From Bremerella volcania (GTDB taxonomy: Bacteria > Planctomycetota > Planctomycetia > Pirellulales > Pirellulaceae): a stretch of DNA of 64,000 bases. How positions within the stretch are numbered: position 1 is the stretch's first letter; the number at the start of each line of letters is the position of its first letter. The notes beneath the pieces were generated by a model, which was given only the letters and a program-made list of their open reading frames with translations, was not told the DNA's origin and searched no databases. The position numbers were made by a program, and so were the translations under genes. This document shows, in pieces, positions 35,310 to 45,232 of the stretch. Location: positions 2,108,001-2,172,000 of the forward strand of contig NZ_CP036289.1 in the NCBI RefSeq assembly GCF_007748115.1, given 5' to 3'.

Positions 35310-36149
35310 TTGCCGGAACTTCCTGAAGTCGAAACGATGCGCCGGGGCGTTTTGGGCCTTGTTGGCGGGCGAATCGAGACGTTTGAAAAACTTCCCTGCC
35401 AGCGACGACCGATCGGCATTACCCCCACCGCTGGAGTGCTCCGTAAGAAGCTCGTGGGGCGAACGATCCAGCGCATCGATCGGCTCGGAAAACGGGTTCT
35501 TCTGGTCCTGGACGACCAATCACGGCTCATGTTCGAGCCTCGTATGACTGGGTTGGTTCTCATTTCCGATCCTCCGACACACGATCACCTGCGCGTGCGG
35601 CTGACCCTCACCGGCACCACGCACCGAGAGCTTTTGTACTGGGACCGTCGCGGGCTGGGATCGGTTCGGTGGTTTTCGGCCGAGCAATTTGCAAACGAAT
35701 TCCACCAGGGTCGGCTCGGGCCCGATGCCCTGGACGTCGACGCAAGCACCTTTCGCGAGAAGTTTTCCTCCACGCGGCAGCCGATTAAGGTCGCACTGCT
35801 CGATCAACGCCGGATTGCGGGCATTGGGAATCTTTACGCGTCGGAGATCCTGCATCTGGCGAAGGTCCATCCAGCCAAGCCGTGCAATCAACTTTCTGCC
35901 CAGGCCTGGAAGCGGATTCATGCGTGCATGGTCGAAGTGCTGGAACTGGCCATTCGCTACGAGGGATCGACCTTAAACGACGGGACCTATCGGAACGCGC
36001 TCAATCAGAACGGCAGATATCAGAACGAGCATCGCGTGTATGCCAAGCAGGGAGAAGTATGCCGTTCGTGCGGTAAAGCGGTGATTGTGCGGACGGTCCA
36101 GGCACAGCGTGCGACGTTTCATTGCCCCCGCTGTCAGAAGGGGAAATAG
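35310..36149 (+). CDS. mutM: Formamidopyrimidine-DNA glycosylase
   Basis: A bifunctional base-excision repair enzyme that removes 8-oxoguanine and ring-opened purines and cleaves at the abasic site. The N-terminal PELPEVETMRRG (Pro after the initiator Met is the catalytic nucleophile, Glu3 is the catalytic acid) is complete. The start codon is TTG, which the fixed N-terminus makes certain. Other motifs: the lysine in LGKRVLLVLDD near 56, RIAGIGNLYASEIL near 170 (helix-two-turn-helix), and the C-terminal zinc finger CRSCGKAV ... CPRC near 250-277. Length (279 aa) is normal. Confidence 0.95.
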   Translation: MPELPEVETMRRGVLGLVGGRIETFEKLPCQRRPIGITPTAGVLRKKLVGRTIQRIDRLGKRVLLVLDDQSRLMFEPRMTGLVLISDPPTHDHLRVRLTLTGTTHRELLYWDRRGLGSVRWFSAEQFANEFHQGRLGPDALDVDASTFREKFSSTRQPIKVALLDQRRIAGIGNLYASEILHLAKVHPAKPCNQLSAQAWKRIHACMVEVLELAIRYEGSTLNDGTYRNALNQNGRYQNEHRVYAKQGEVCRSCGKAVIVRTVQAQRATFHCPRCQKGK

Positions 36150-36246
36150 GGGGGAATCGACATTTCCATTGTTTTCACTAGGTAAGGTCGGTAAGAATAG
36201 TAGTAGTGCGCTCCTCATTTGTCTCTCCCTTCCTGGAGGTCCTTCC

Positions 36247-37269
36247 ATGCCCAGTCGTCTTCCCCTGGTTCCCCCCAATCGCCGCGATTTTCTGCAAACG
36301 GCTGCCGCCACCACGGCGGGACTCGCCCTGGGTGGCACTTCGCTATTCGCCGCGGATGAAACCGCCAAGCAAGATACGCCTGAGTCCCTCGTCAAGGTTC
36401 TGTACGATTCGCTGAGCGAGAAGCAGAAGAAAGACGTCACGTTCGAATGGGATCACGAAACGGTATTCCAAGGGAAGCTGCGAACGCACGTCGAAAACAA
36501 CTGGCACATCGTCGATCAAACGATCGCCGGAAATTATTACACCAAGGATCAACAGCACCTGATTCGACAAATCTTCGTCGGGATGGTCAACCCGGAATGG
36601 GTCGAGAAGTTTGATCAGCAGTTAAAAGACGATGCCGGCGGCTTCGGCAAGCAGCAGAACATCGCCATCTTCGGCAAGCCAGGCGAAGGCAAGTTCGAAC
36701 TGGTGATCACCGGTCGTCACATGACGATGCGCTGCGATGGCAACTCGGCCGAACATGTCGCGTTTGGCGGACCGATCTTCTACGGTCACGCGGCCAAGGG
36801 CTTCAACGAAAAGCCGGACCACCCTGGCAACGTCTTCTGGCATCAAGCCAAGGCTGCCAACAAGGTGTACGAGATCCTCGACGGCAAGCAGCAAGAGATT
36901 GCGCTGGTGAAGAAGAGCCCGATCGAACAGGAAAACAGCTTCCAAGGCCCCGATGCCAAGCTTAGCGGCATCAAAGTGGGTGACCTGTCGGACGACCAAA
37001 AGGAAGCCGTGCAGAACGTCCTGAAGCTGCTGATCGAGCCGTATCGCCAAAGCGATCAGGACGAAGTGGTTGCCTGCTTGAACAAGTACGGCGGCCTCGA
37101 CGCGTGCCACCTGTCATTCTACGAGGACTCGGACTTGGGCAACGACAAGGTGTGGGACAACTGGCGGCTGGAAGGCCCCAGCTTCGTCTGGTACTTCCGT
37201 GGCAAGCCGCATGTTCACTGCTGGGTGAACGTGGCGGACTCGCACAAAGTTCCATTCAACGCTGCCTAA
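36247..37269 (+). CDS. DUF3500 protein, Tat-exported
   Basis: A 340-aa protein with a twin-arginine signal (NRRDFLQTAAATTAGLALGG near 11) and so folded before export. The mature part matches the DUF3500 family by pattern (HLIRQIFVGMVNPEWV near 98, ELVITGRHMTMRCDGN near 156, FGGPIFYGHAA near 180, and HVHCWVNVADSH near the C-terminus). The family is common in planctomycetes and has no proven function; conserved His residues at the end may bind metal. The ATG at 36247 is chosen for its GGAGG (8-nt spacing) and the intact Tat motif. The DUF1570 gene begins 13 nt downstream, so the two are co-transcribed. Confidence 0.88.
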   Translation: MPSRLPLVPPNRRDFLQTAAATTAGLALGGTSLFAADETAKQDTPESLVKVLYDSLSEKQKKDVTFEWDHETVFQGKLRTHVENNWHIVDQTIAGNYYTKDQQHLIRQIFVGMVNPEWVEKFDQQLKDDAGGFGKQQNIAIFGKPGEGKFELVITGRHMTMRCDGNSAEHVAFGGPIFYGHAAKGFNEKPDHPGNVFWHQAKAANKVYEILDGKQQEIALVKKSPIEQENSFQGPDAKLSGIKVGDLSDDQKEAVQNVLKLLIEPYRQSDQDEVVACLNKYGGLDACHLSFYEDSDLGNDKVWDNWRLEGPSFVWYFRGKPHVHCWVNVADSHKVPFNAA

Positions 37270-37282
37270 GCAGGATCTGTCT

Positions 37283-38683
37283 GTGACGCCAGCTGTGCGA
37301 ACCGTTTGTTTCACTTTGGCGGCAATGTCGTGGATGATATTGCCGCTGTGGGCTCAACCGAACGATCCTCTTCGCGATCAGTCGACCGATCGGCTTGAAC
37401 TGAAAGACGGTACGCAGCTGCAGGGCATGCTTCTGGACGAGTCACCTCGGAATCTCGAGTTTCTCGAGATCAACCGCCCGCCTGGCAAACCGATGTTTGC
37501 CGTCATCCACACGATTAGCGCGAACAATAAGAAACGCGTCGACAAAGTCTCGGGCGAAGATCGCCAGAAGTTGGAGAAGCTTGTCGACCGTTTGCGGAAC
37601 CATACGCAAATCCGCGCCGCGGCGAAAGACTCGCTGACGCTCAAACGCACGAAGTCCGCGATCCTCGAGACCGATCAGGTCTGGGAGTATCGCGGGGATC
37701 GCTTCATTTTGATCAGCCCCTTGGACGAAGACACGACGCGAACGTTCGCCGTTCGTGTGGACCAGATCTTTCAGGCCTTCGAACATTGGCTGCCTCCCAA
37801 GCAGAAGCCGAACAGCCCGATTCAGATCGTGCTGTTCTATTCGATCGACAGCTATTCTGCCTATTTGAAGAAGATCGGCCTGCAGATTGACAACCCGGCC
37901 GTTTACGTGCCGCATACCAACCAGGTTCTGATCGGTTCCGACCTGGGTTCTTTTCTGGCACGATTGGAAGTCGCCAGCGCCGGACACCAGGCCATGCTCG
38001 ACCAGTGGGCCGAGCGGGAAAAGAGGCTGCCGGACGACTTGAACCAGTTGGCCAAGCGACTGAAGGAAGCTGGCTGGTCACCTGATGCGGTCATTACGGA
38101 AGTGCAAACGCGTCGGGAAGCATGGCAACGCGACTTCAAGAAAGCGCAGGGACAAATTCAGGTCGTCGATCGACGCAATCAATCCATGCTCGACACGATG
38201 ATGAACCAGGCCACGCAGCACTTGTGCCACGAATCGTTTCACGCGTATGTCGAGAACTATCTCTACCCGCAAGGCGAGTACGAGGTACCCATCTGGCTGA
38301 ACGAAGGCTTGGCGCAGCTGTTTGAACATGCCCAGTTTGAAAACGGCACGTTCCGAATCGACCTCCCTCCGCAAGAGCTCCTCGCCAGCTTGAAGGACCG
38401 GCTGGAGCGCGATAACGGTTTGAGTCTGCAACGAATTCTGCAAACCGAAGCAGGCAGTTTCATCCTGTTCGAGAACCTGCACGAAGGGCGGCTTGATTAC
38501 GACGTTGCCTGGGGATTGGCCTGGTACCTGGTGTTTCAAAAGCAGTTGTTCGCACCGGGCAATCTGGATCGCTACGTGCACAAGCGCAGCCAGCCTGCAC
38601 CGACCGTGGAAGAGACCTTTGGCGAAAGCGTTTCTCGGGTTCAAGCCGAGTGGGTCGCGTTCATCCGCCAGTTGGATTCGTAA
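37283..38683 (+). CDS. DUF1570 protein, HExxH metallopeptidase-like, exported
   Basis: A 466-aa protein with a signal peptide (hydrophobic residues 7-24, cut near LWAQ-P). The N-terminal 150 residues form an uncharacterised domain. The DUF1570 part contains HESFH at 316-320, followed by the glutamate of NEGLAQLFE at 341: the gluzincin zinc-site arrangement (two His, then Glu about 20 residues on). This suggests an exported zinc peptidase, although activity is unproven for this family. The start is GTG. It follows the Tat-exported DUF3500 gene after 13 nt and is convergent with glnD, leaving only 6 nt between the stops. Confidence 0.85.
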   Translation: MTPAVRTVCFTLAAMSWMILPLWAQPNDPLRDQSTDRLELKDGTQLQGMLLDESPRNLEFLEINRPPGKPMFAVIHTISANNKKRVDKVSGEDRQKLEKLVDRLRNHTQIRAAAKDSLTLKRTKSAILETDQVWEYRGDRFILISPLDEDTTRTFAVRVDQIFQAFEHWLPPKQKPNSPIQIVLFYSIDSYSAYLKKIGLQIDNPAVYVPHTNQVLIGSDLGSFLARLEVASAGHQAMLDQWAEREKRLPDDLNQLAKRLKEAGWSPDAVITEVQTRREAWQRDFKKAQGQIQVVDRRNQSMLDTMMNQATQHLCHESFHAYVENYLYPQGEYEVPIWLNEGLAQLFEHAQFENGTFRIDLPPQELLASLKDRLERDNGLSLQRILQTEAGSFILFENLHEGRLDYDVAWGLAWYLVFQKQLFAPGNLDRYVHKRSQPAPTVEETFGESVSRVQAEWVAFIRQLDS

Positions 38684-38689
38684 TGTCGT

Positions 38690-41326
38690 TTACGACGTCT
38701 GTTCGACCAGGGCCTCGCCCAGGGTCCGCTTGATCGACTCGAGACGCTCTTGGTCGAAGATCTTATGCCCTTCCGAATCGGTGACGTAAAATACGTCGAC
38801 CACTTGATCCAAATGCGTCGTGATGCGGGCTACGTGAACGCTCAGGCCGATATCGTAAAGCAATCGCGAAATCTGATAGAGCAGGCCTTGGCGGTCCTGG
38901 GTAAAGATCTCGACGATCGTGTATTGTTCGGCCGTTTCGTTGTCGATTTTGATTTCCGTGGGAATCGGGATCGCTTCTTCGGCCAGCCGCTGATTGCGAG
39001 AGGTCCAGGTCGTGGTGAACGTGGGAGCCTGGTCCTCCGTGGCGGTCAGGTATTTGCGGATACGCTGGCAGATGTCTTCCATGCGTTCGGGAGGCGACTG
39101 GCCATCGTGATCTTGATCCTGCACGAAGTAACGATCGAGCACCAACCCATCGGCCAGCGTGTTGATCTCGGCGGCCAGAATCGTCATGCGTTGGCTGGTC
39201 ACGGCGGCGGTCAGACGGTGGAAGACACCCTGCATCAGGGCTTCGCGTGTGCCGATCGTGATTTCCAGCACGCCGCGATCTTCGCGGTACTGACACGCGA
39301 CCATCGGCGAGTCGTCCTTCATCGCGTGAAGCTGTTCGAGATCGCTGATAATCTGCGTGGCAGGCGTTTCCTGCAGGAATCCTTCCGGCAGCGAATCGAT
39401 GACGTGACGGTACCATTCTTCGTTCTTATGCCCACGAACGAGCGATGCCAGGCGATCGAGTTTCGCACGCCGCTGGGCGACCGTATCGACCGTATCGTCC
39501 CCGCCCAGGTTCTGCATCGATCGGCGGTACAGATCGGTCAGGACCCTTACCTTCCAGTCGTTAAGCGTGCCAGGTCCGACGCCGGCGAAATCGGCACAGG
39601 TCAGCACGAACAGCATTCGCATCCGCTCGGCAGGACCGTTCTGCATGGCGAAGCTGAGAACCAACTGTTCGTCGGACGTGTCGCGGCGAAACGCCAGGTG
39701 GGACATCGTCAGGTGATGCAGCACCAGGTGCACCAGCGTTTCCTTATCTTGCGACGAGAGCCAAAAACGATCGGCCACGTCCTCGGCAATGCGTGCCCCG
39801 ACGATGCTGTGATCTTCGGAGAACCCTTTCCCCAAGTCATGAATCAGCAGGGCCAGGTGCAGGAGCCACTTCTTTTTGATTTTCATGTAGACGGCCCCCA
39901 GCGTGTCGTCCCGTTCGAGAAACTGGGTGGCGCACTCGACCGTCTTGATGCAATGCGCGTCGACGGTGTACTTGTGGTACTGATTGAATTGCAACAGACA
40001 CCGCGCATGGGCCATGCCCGGCACGATCTTTTCCAGTAGCCGCAGTTCGTGCAAACGGCGCAGTAGTTCGCCCAGACGACCGGGCTCGGACAGAAGCGTC
40101 AAAAACGCCCGGCGAATCGCCTCGGTCATTTCGACTTCGCCTTGTCCCTGCATCTTGCTACGGATGACTTCCCAGGTCGGGTGATCGATCTGCCGACCAA
40201 ATCGGCTGGCCGCTATCATTAATTCCAGCACTTGATCAATCTGGCCGGCTTTATGCTGTTTCCATCGCTTGGAAGTGCTGATTCGATAAGGGCTCACATG
40301 AAAGTCCCGATCGACGCGGCGAGTCATGATCGGGCCAAAGATTGTGGTAATGGGTGACTGAGGTCGAATCGAGGCGATGAAGTGCCGGGCCGCGTCGCGC
40401 ACGCCGCCCGTTTGCTCGAAATAGGTCTGCATGAACTGCTCGACCGGCAACAAACCCGCGGTGCCTTGGAAGCCGTACAATTCGGCGATCCGAATCTGCT
40501 CGGCCCGGTCCAACAAGTCGGACGACTTGCCGGCGTGGAAGTGAAGTTCGTTTCTGAGCCGCAGCAGATACTCGCGGGCGTCGCGTAGGCTCTTGCGATC
40601 GCGATCGGAAATCGCACCGATGCGGTTGAGCGCGTCGACTTCGTTTTCGCCATACTTGGCAAAACCGAGCCACCGCACCATTTGAATTCCGCGCAAGGTG
40701 CCGCTCGAGCGTTTAATGTTGGGTTCGAGCAGGTGAATGATCTCGCCGTACTGCGCGCGTTCTTCGTCCCGTGCATTCATGATCGCGCGGTAGAGGCCGC
40801 GGAAATTGCGTTTCGCCCGGCGGCGAAAGGGTTCCGCAAAGTCGCGAAACAAACTGACGCTGCCTGCGAGATATCGGTTCTCAGCGAGCGAAGTGAAGAT
40901 CGTCGCATCGGACAAGGCAGCCGAAACGGCCTGCTTCGGCGTTCGAAGGCTGTGCCCCAGTATCAAACCGACGTCGAACACGTCTTGCTGGAGCCGCTTG
41001 GTGAACTGAATCGCCGGCTCGCGAAAGGTCGGCGAATGCATGATCATCAAATCGATGTCGGAGTACGGAGCCGTATCGCGCCGCCCGTAACCGCCGTGCG
41101 GCACGATCGTGATGTTGCTCAGTACCCGCTCGGCCGTAAACCCAGGCACATCCTCGGCCGCCTCATTGACCAGTTCCAGCAGGATGGCATCGAAGCAATC
41201 GGTGATTTGCGCGCAAAGCTGCACGCCTGGCGTACCGGCCTGATGTTGACGTTTAAGTTTCTCTCGGTCTGCCGCGAGCTTCTGTTTTGCCGCGATTACC
41301 GATTCACGAAGGCGCAGTGCTGCCAT
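38690..41326 (-). CDS. glnD: [Protein-PII] uridylyltransferase / uridylyl-removing enzyme
   Basis: Nitrogen sensor that adds UMP to PII at low glutamine and removes it at high glutamine. Domains over 878 aa: nucleotidyltransferase with GGYGRRDTAPYSDIDLMIMH near 79 (G-G ... D-x-D), a central linker helix domain, HD domain with HDLGKGFSEDHS near 500 for UMP removal, and two C-terminal ACT domains that bind glutamine. The start is taken at ATG 41326; an in-frame TTG 45 nt upstream adds 15 residues without the family pattern. It is the last gene of amtB-PII-glnD, with 96 nt after the PII gene. The substrate PII encoded next to it keeps Tyr51. Confidence 0.95.
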   Translation of the reverse strand: MAALRLRESVIAAKQKLAADREKLKRQHQAGTPGVQLCAQITDCFDAILLELVNEAAEDVPGFTAERVLSNITIVPHGGYGRRDTAPYSDIDLMIMHSPTFREPAIQFTKRLQQDVFDVGLILGHSLRTPKQAVSAALSDATIFTSLAENRYLAGSVSLFRDFAEPFRRRAKRNFRGLYRAIMNARDEERAQYGEIIHLLEPNIKRSSGTLRGIQMVRWLGFAKYGENEVDALNRIGAISDRDRKSLRDAREYLLRLRNELHFHAGKSSDLLDRAEQIRIAELYGFQGTAGLLPVEQFMQTYFEQTGGVRDAARHFIASIRPQSPITTIFGPIMTRRVDRDFHVSPYRISTSKRWKQHKAGQIDQVLELMIAASRFGRQIDHPTWEVIRSKMQGQGEVEMTEAIRRAFLTLLSEPGRLGELLRRLHELRLLEKIVPGMAHARCLLQFNQYHKYTVDAHCIKTVECATQFLERDDTLGAVYMKIKKKWLLHLALLIHDLGKGFSEDHSIVGARIAEDVADRFWLSSQDKETLVHLVLHHLTMSHLAFRRDTSDEQLVLSFAMQNGPAERMRMLFVLTCADFAGVGPGTLNDWKVRVLTDLYRRSMQNLGGDDTVDTVAQRRAKLDRLASLVRGHKNEEWYRHVIDSLPEGFLQETPATQIISDLEQLHAMKDDSPMVACQYREDRGVLEITIGTREALMQGVFHRLTAAVTSQRMTILAAEINTLADGLVLDRYFVQDQDHDGQSPPERMEDICQRIRKYLTATEDQAPTFTTTWTSRNQRLAEEAIPIPTEIKIDNETAEQYTIVEIFTQDRQGLLYQISRLLYDIGLSVHVARITTHLDQVVDVFYVTDSEGHKIFDQERLESIKRTLGEALVEQTS

Positions 41327-41422
41327 GAAATGCTTCGCCTGTGTCGTCAGGGAAAAACGGCGCCGACTCAACCGGGTGGCGCCGCTGCTAGTTTAATCTA
41401 ATTAAGAATTCCCCGACGGGAT

Positions 41423-41782
<360 letters not shown>

Positions 41783-41798
41783 TTAGTGCTGTTCTGTG

Positions 41799-41826
41799 GA
41801 CCGAGCCAGCAAGTACTGGCTCGGTC
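41799..41826 (-). promoter_or_regulatory. Intercistronic hairpin between amtB and PII genes
   Basis: A perfect 11-bp stem GACCGAGCCAG / CTGGCTCGGTC with a 6-nt loop, 40 nt after the amtB stop and 38 nt before the PII start on the minus strand. There is no U-run, so it is more likely an RNA-stability or processing element than a terminator. Confidence 0.65.
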
Positions 41827-41866
41827 ATGAAATATGAAAATGCATCGCCCTTGGCGGCGTGCGACG

Positions 41867-43342
41867 TTAGCTGAAGATGTAGCCTTCTTCTCCATGTTCG
41901 GAGATATCCAGACCACGGATTTCGCTTTCCTGGGTCACTCGCAGGCCGATCACGACATCGATCAGCTTCAGCAAGATCACGGTAGCTACCACCGAAAAGG
42001 CGATCGTTACCAACACGGCAACCACCTGGCCAATCACCAGCGTGACGCCACCCCCTTCGTACAAGCCGATCGGCTCGCCACCGGTCAAATCGCCACAAAC
42101 GTGACGCGAAGCGAAGACACCGGTAAGCACGGCTCCCAAGGTTCCGCCAATACCATGAACGCCAAACGCGTCCAACGAATCGTCGTATCCCATGCTTTGT
42201 TTCAGCACAGCACATGCATAGTAACAAACAATCCCCGCGGCGGCTCCCATGGCCAAAGCCGGCATCGGCAAAACAAAACCAGCGGCCGGGGTGATGCACA
42301 CCAGGCCAGCAACCGCACCCGAGGCACAACCGAGCACGCTCGGCTTGCCACGTGCAATCCACTCCATCATCGCCCACGCCACGGCACCAGCGGCCGCTGA
42401 AAAGTGCGTGACCGCAAATGCGTTCGAGGCCAGCCCGTTGGCGGCACCGGCACTACCGGCATTGAAACCGAACCAACCGACCCACAGCATGGCCGCGCCC
42501 AGCGTGGTATACGTCAAGTTATGCGGACGCATGTCGTCGTGGCCGAAGCCGAGACGTTTGCCGACAAACAAAGCACAAATCAGGGCCGAGATCCCGGAGC
42601 TGATGTGCACGACGGTCCCGCCAGCAAAGTCGAGCGCGCCGCCGGCCAGCGAATTGGGTTCTCCGTAGGCGAGAATTCCACCGTCCCAAACCCAGTGGCA
42701 CAGCGGGCAGTAGACCAGCGTTCCCCACAAGATCGAGAAGACCGCCATCGCCGAGAACTTCATCCGTTCGGCAAACGCTCCGCAGATCAAGGCCGGAGTG
42801 ATGATAAAGAACATCCCTTGGAACAACATGAACGTGTATTCCGGAATCGTTCCGTGCATCGGAGTCACCGGCTCGCCCAGCTCGGAGTCCCATGCCGGTT
42901 GGACGTTATTCATGAATAGAAACTCAAGATCGCCGAAATAGGGATTCGAGCCGCCAAAGCACAGCGTGTAGCCCCACAGGCTCCAGACGACCGTCATCAA
43001 GCCCATCAGGAACAAACACTGCATCATCACGCCCAGGACGTTCTTTTTGCGAACCAGGCCGCTATAGAACATGGCCAGGCCAGGGGCGGTCATGAACAGC
43101 ACCAGCGCGCTGGAAGTCAGCATCCAGGCATTGTCGCCGGTATCGAGCCCAGGGGCTTCTTCTTCCGGAACCTCGACTTCGCCTGCGTTGCCGGCCTCGA
43201 CCGGGACGTTCTTCTCTTCCGCTGGCGGGTCTTGAAGGTTCTCGGGAACGAGTTGAGCCGTCAACGGCTGACAGAGAATGAGTCCAACTAACATAGCGAT
43301 CAGCGCGCAGGCCGATCGTCCACGAAGAAAATACGTGCGCAT
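41867..43342 (-). CDS. amtB: Ammonium transporter
   Basis: A membrane channel for NH3/NH4+ (491 aa). A cleavable signal peptide (MRTYFLRGRSACALIAMLV...) is followed by an acidic linker of about 45 residues, then the Amt/MEP core with 11 hydrophobic helices. Family motifs: TAPGLAMFYSGLVRKKN near 92, DFAGGTVVHISSG (twin-His region) near 252, and GVHGIGG near 407, with its pore His. The ATG at 43342 is chosen for the GAGGTGGAG site and correct signal; a longer in-frame start is spurious. The PII and glnD genes follow, giving an amtB-PII-glnD operon. Confidence 0.93.
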   Translation of the reverse strand: MRTYFLRGRSACALIAMLVGLILCQPLTAQLVPENLQDPPAEEKNVPVEAGNAGEVEVPEEEAPGLDTGDNAWMLTSSALVLFMTAPGLAMFYSGLVRKKNVLGVMMQCLFLMGLMTVVWSLWGYTLCFGGSNPYFGDLEFLFMNNVQPAWDSELGEPVTPMHGTIPEYTFMLFQGMFFIITPALICGAFAERMKFSAMAVFSILWGTLVYCPLCHWVWDGGILAYGEPNSLAGGALDFAGGTVVHISSGISALICALFVGKRLGFGHDDMRPHNLTYTTLGAAMLWVGWFGFNAGSAGAANGLASNAFAVTHFSAAAGAVAWAMMEWIARGKPSVLGCASGAVAGLVCITPAAGFVLPMPALAMGAAAGIVCYYACAVLKQSMGYDDSLDAFGVHGIGGTLGAVLTGVFASRHVCGDLTGGEPIGLYEGGGVTLVIGQVVAVLVTIAFSVVATVILLKLIDVVIGLRVTQESEIRGLDISEHGEEGYIFS

Positions 43343-43674
43343 GAATCTCCACCTCGAAAAAGGTTGTATCAGATTGTGAGTGGTACGCGCGCCGCCTGAT
43401 GATTTGCCTGGATCATCGCGCTCGTTGCCCTTTGCGACCCCGCCACGGGGACTGGAGAGATGTCCCAGTGTCTTGCCTGATGCGGAAGATGCACAAAGTT
43501 CAGTACAGAAAATAGGGGGCGGCGGGCTCCGCGTAAAGTAGATAAGTCCCGTTCTGGTAACTTTTTTAGGTAGCCCCGGCCGCATCAAGGCCGGACGGAA
43601 GGTGGCTTCCTGCCTATAATGGACGAAAACCCTTCCGTGTTTGTCGTTTGCCACCACACCAGGGAGTCGCCTCC
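43343..43674 (+). promoter_or_regulatory. Divergent region between amtB and the PD40 gene, with -10 TATAAT
   Basis: No gene lies in these 332 bp. A consensus TATAAT at 43615-43620 lies 54 bp upstream of the plus-strand start, but no good -35 is present 16-18 bp before it. A hairpin CCGGCC/GGCCGG lies just upstream. No sigma-54-type -24/-12 element or NtrC-like site was found for amtB. Confidence 0.4.
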
Positions 43675-44766
43675 ATGCTGATGCGTTTGCACACCTTTCT
43701 ATCGCTTGCCACCCTCATTGCGATCTGCACTGCCACCTCCTTTGCCCAGGACCAAGAGACGGCCGATGCCCCATCGGTCGAATCGAAATACCTTGCCAAC
43801 GTTCGCCAGGTTACCTCCGGCATGGTGAAGGCCGGCGAAGGTTACTTTTCGCCAGACGGCAAGCGGATCGTCTATCAGGCCGTTCCCCCGCAGTACCCGT
43901 TCTATCAGATCTACACCCAGCCACTGGCCGGCGGCGAACCGGAACTGGTCAGCACCGGGCGCGGACGCACGACGTGCGCTTACTTCACCGTCGACGGGAA
44001 GGACATCTTGTTCGCCAGCAGTCATCGCGACCCGAACATGAAGCAGACCGAAGAGGAAGAAGTCGCCAAGCAGGAAGAAGAACGTCGTACCGGGCAGCGT
44101 CGGCGGTACTCGTGGGACTTCGATCCCTACACCGATATCTACGTCAAAGACATGAAGTCAGGCGAACTCACCCGTTTGACGACCGCCCAAGGCTACGACG
44201 CCGAAGGGGCCTTCTCGTACGACGGCAAGAAGATCGCGTTCTGTAGCGACCGCGACGGCGACCCCGACCTGTACATCATGGACGCCGACGGCTCGAACCT
44301 GAAACAGCTAACCAACGCCAAAGGCTACGACGGGGGACCGTTCATTTCGCCCAATGGTAAGTGGATCGTCTTTCGCAGCGATCGCAAGCAGGAAGGCTTC
44401 CTGCAGATCTACGTGATCTCGGTCGATGGCGAAAGAGAGTTTCAGCTGACCGATAACGTCGGCGTGAACTGGGCACCTTATTGGCATCCTACCCAGCCGT
44501 ATATCATTTGGGCCGGTGCCGATCACTCGAAGCCGGGCCGTCCCAACTACGACCTGTGGCTGATGAAGTACGAAGAAACGGACGATGCCATCAAGCCGGG
44601 CCCCATTTGGCGGATCACTGATAGCCCCGCGGCCGATGTGCTGCCGGTCTTTTCGCCTGATGGCAAGAAACTGATGTGGACCAGTACCCGCACCGATGAT
44701 CATAGCAGCCAACTCTTCATCGCCGATTTCACATTTCCCGAAGACGAACCCACGGAAGAAAAGTAA
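43675..44766 (+). CDS. Exported WD40-like (PD40/TolB-type) beta-propeller protein
   Basis: A 363-aa protein with an N-terminal signal peptide (cut near SFA-Q) and a chain of PD40-type repeats, each with an 'FSPDGKRI/ISPNGKWIVF' hairpin (GYFSPDGKRIVYQA near 55, AEGAFSYDGKKIAFCSDRDG near 185, PVFSPDGKKLMWTSTR near 328). Such repeats form a six- or seven-bladed propeller as in TolB; here there is no tol operon, so a periplasmic protein-interaction role is more likely. The ATG at 43675 follows AGGGAG at suitable distance; ATG 43681 is an alternative. The Nudix gene begins 8 nt after the stop and is probably co-transcribed. Confidence 0.85.
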   Translation: MLMRLHTFLSLATLIAICTATSFAQDQETADAPSVESKYLANVRQVTSGMVKAGEGYFSPDGKRIVYQAVPPQYPFYQIYTQPLAGGEPELVSTGRGRTTCAYFTVDGKDILFASSHRDPNMKQTEEEEVAKQEEERRTGQRRRYSWDFDPYTDIYVKDMKSGELTRLTTAQGYDAEGAFSYDGKKIAFCSDRDGDPDLYIMDADGSNLKQLTNAKGYDGGPFISPNGKWIVFRSDRKQEGFLQIYVISVDGEREFQLTDNVGVNWAPYWHPTQPYIIWAGADHSKPGRPNYDLWLMKYEETDDAIKPGPIWRITDSPAADVLPVFSPDGKKLMWTSTRTDDHSSQLFIADFTFPEDEPTEEK

Positions 44767-44774
44767 CGAGCAAC

Positions 44775-45218
44775 ATGACGGATCAATCCATGCCGCAGAC
44801 CAAGGCCTGCGGCTTTCTGATTGTCAAAGGGAACCCGATCGAGTCGTTTCTGTTGATGAAGCACCCCAATCGCTGGGACCTGCCCAAGGGGCATGTCGAC
44901 GAGGGGGAAACCGAAATGCAGTGCGCGCTGCGTGAATTGGAGGAAGAAACGGGCATCACGGCGGACGACATCGCGATTGACCCGGACTTCCGCTACCAAC
45001 TGCAATACGTGGTCAATTACAAAAAGAAGTTCGGCGGCACCGATGCCCTGAAGACGGTCGTCTACTTTCTGGCTCGACTCGATAAAGAGGTCGAACTCAA
45101 CCTGACCGAGCACGGCGACGCCCAGTGGTTTGCCTGGGACCCGCCGCACATCATTCAAGAGCAAACCGTCGACGGGCTGCTGGCCGCGGTGGCTGAGCAT
45201 GTGGGTCAGTCAAAGTAA
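44775..45218 (+). CDS. Nudix hydrolase (Ap4A-type)
   Basis: A small cytoplasmic pyrophosphohydrolase of 147 aa. The Nudix box is complete: GHVDEGETEMQCALRELEEETGI near 37-59 (shown in part; G-x5-E-x7-REL-x-EE-x-G-I/L). N-terminal TKACGFLIVKG and the WDLPKGHVDEGE lead-in resemble bis(5'-nucleosyl)-tetraphosphatases of the bacterial asymmetrical type, which clear Ap4A. Substrate remains inferred. It lies 8 nt after the PD40 gene and ends before a cluster of hairpins. Confidence 0.88.
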   Translation: MTDQSMPQTKACGFLIVKGNPIESFLLMKHPNRWDLPKGHVDEGETEMQCALRELEEETGITADDIAIDPDFRYQLQYVVNYKKKFGGTDALKTVVYFLARLDKEVELNLTEHGDAQWFAWDPPHIIQEQTVDGLLAAVAEHVGQSK

Positions 45219-45232
45219 CGCAATCTCTTAAA

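Noticed and set aside
38750-40039. 429-codon frame antisense to glnD
   Set aside because: It lies wholly within the HD and ACT part of glnD, and its product is an Arg/Val/Asp-rich shadow.
43343-43657. N-terminal extension of amtB to 43657
   Set aside because: The extra 105 residues lack homology and would remove the signal peptide from the N-terminus. A strong RBS precedes ATG 43342.
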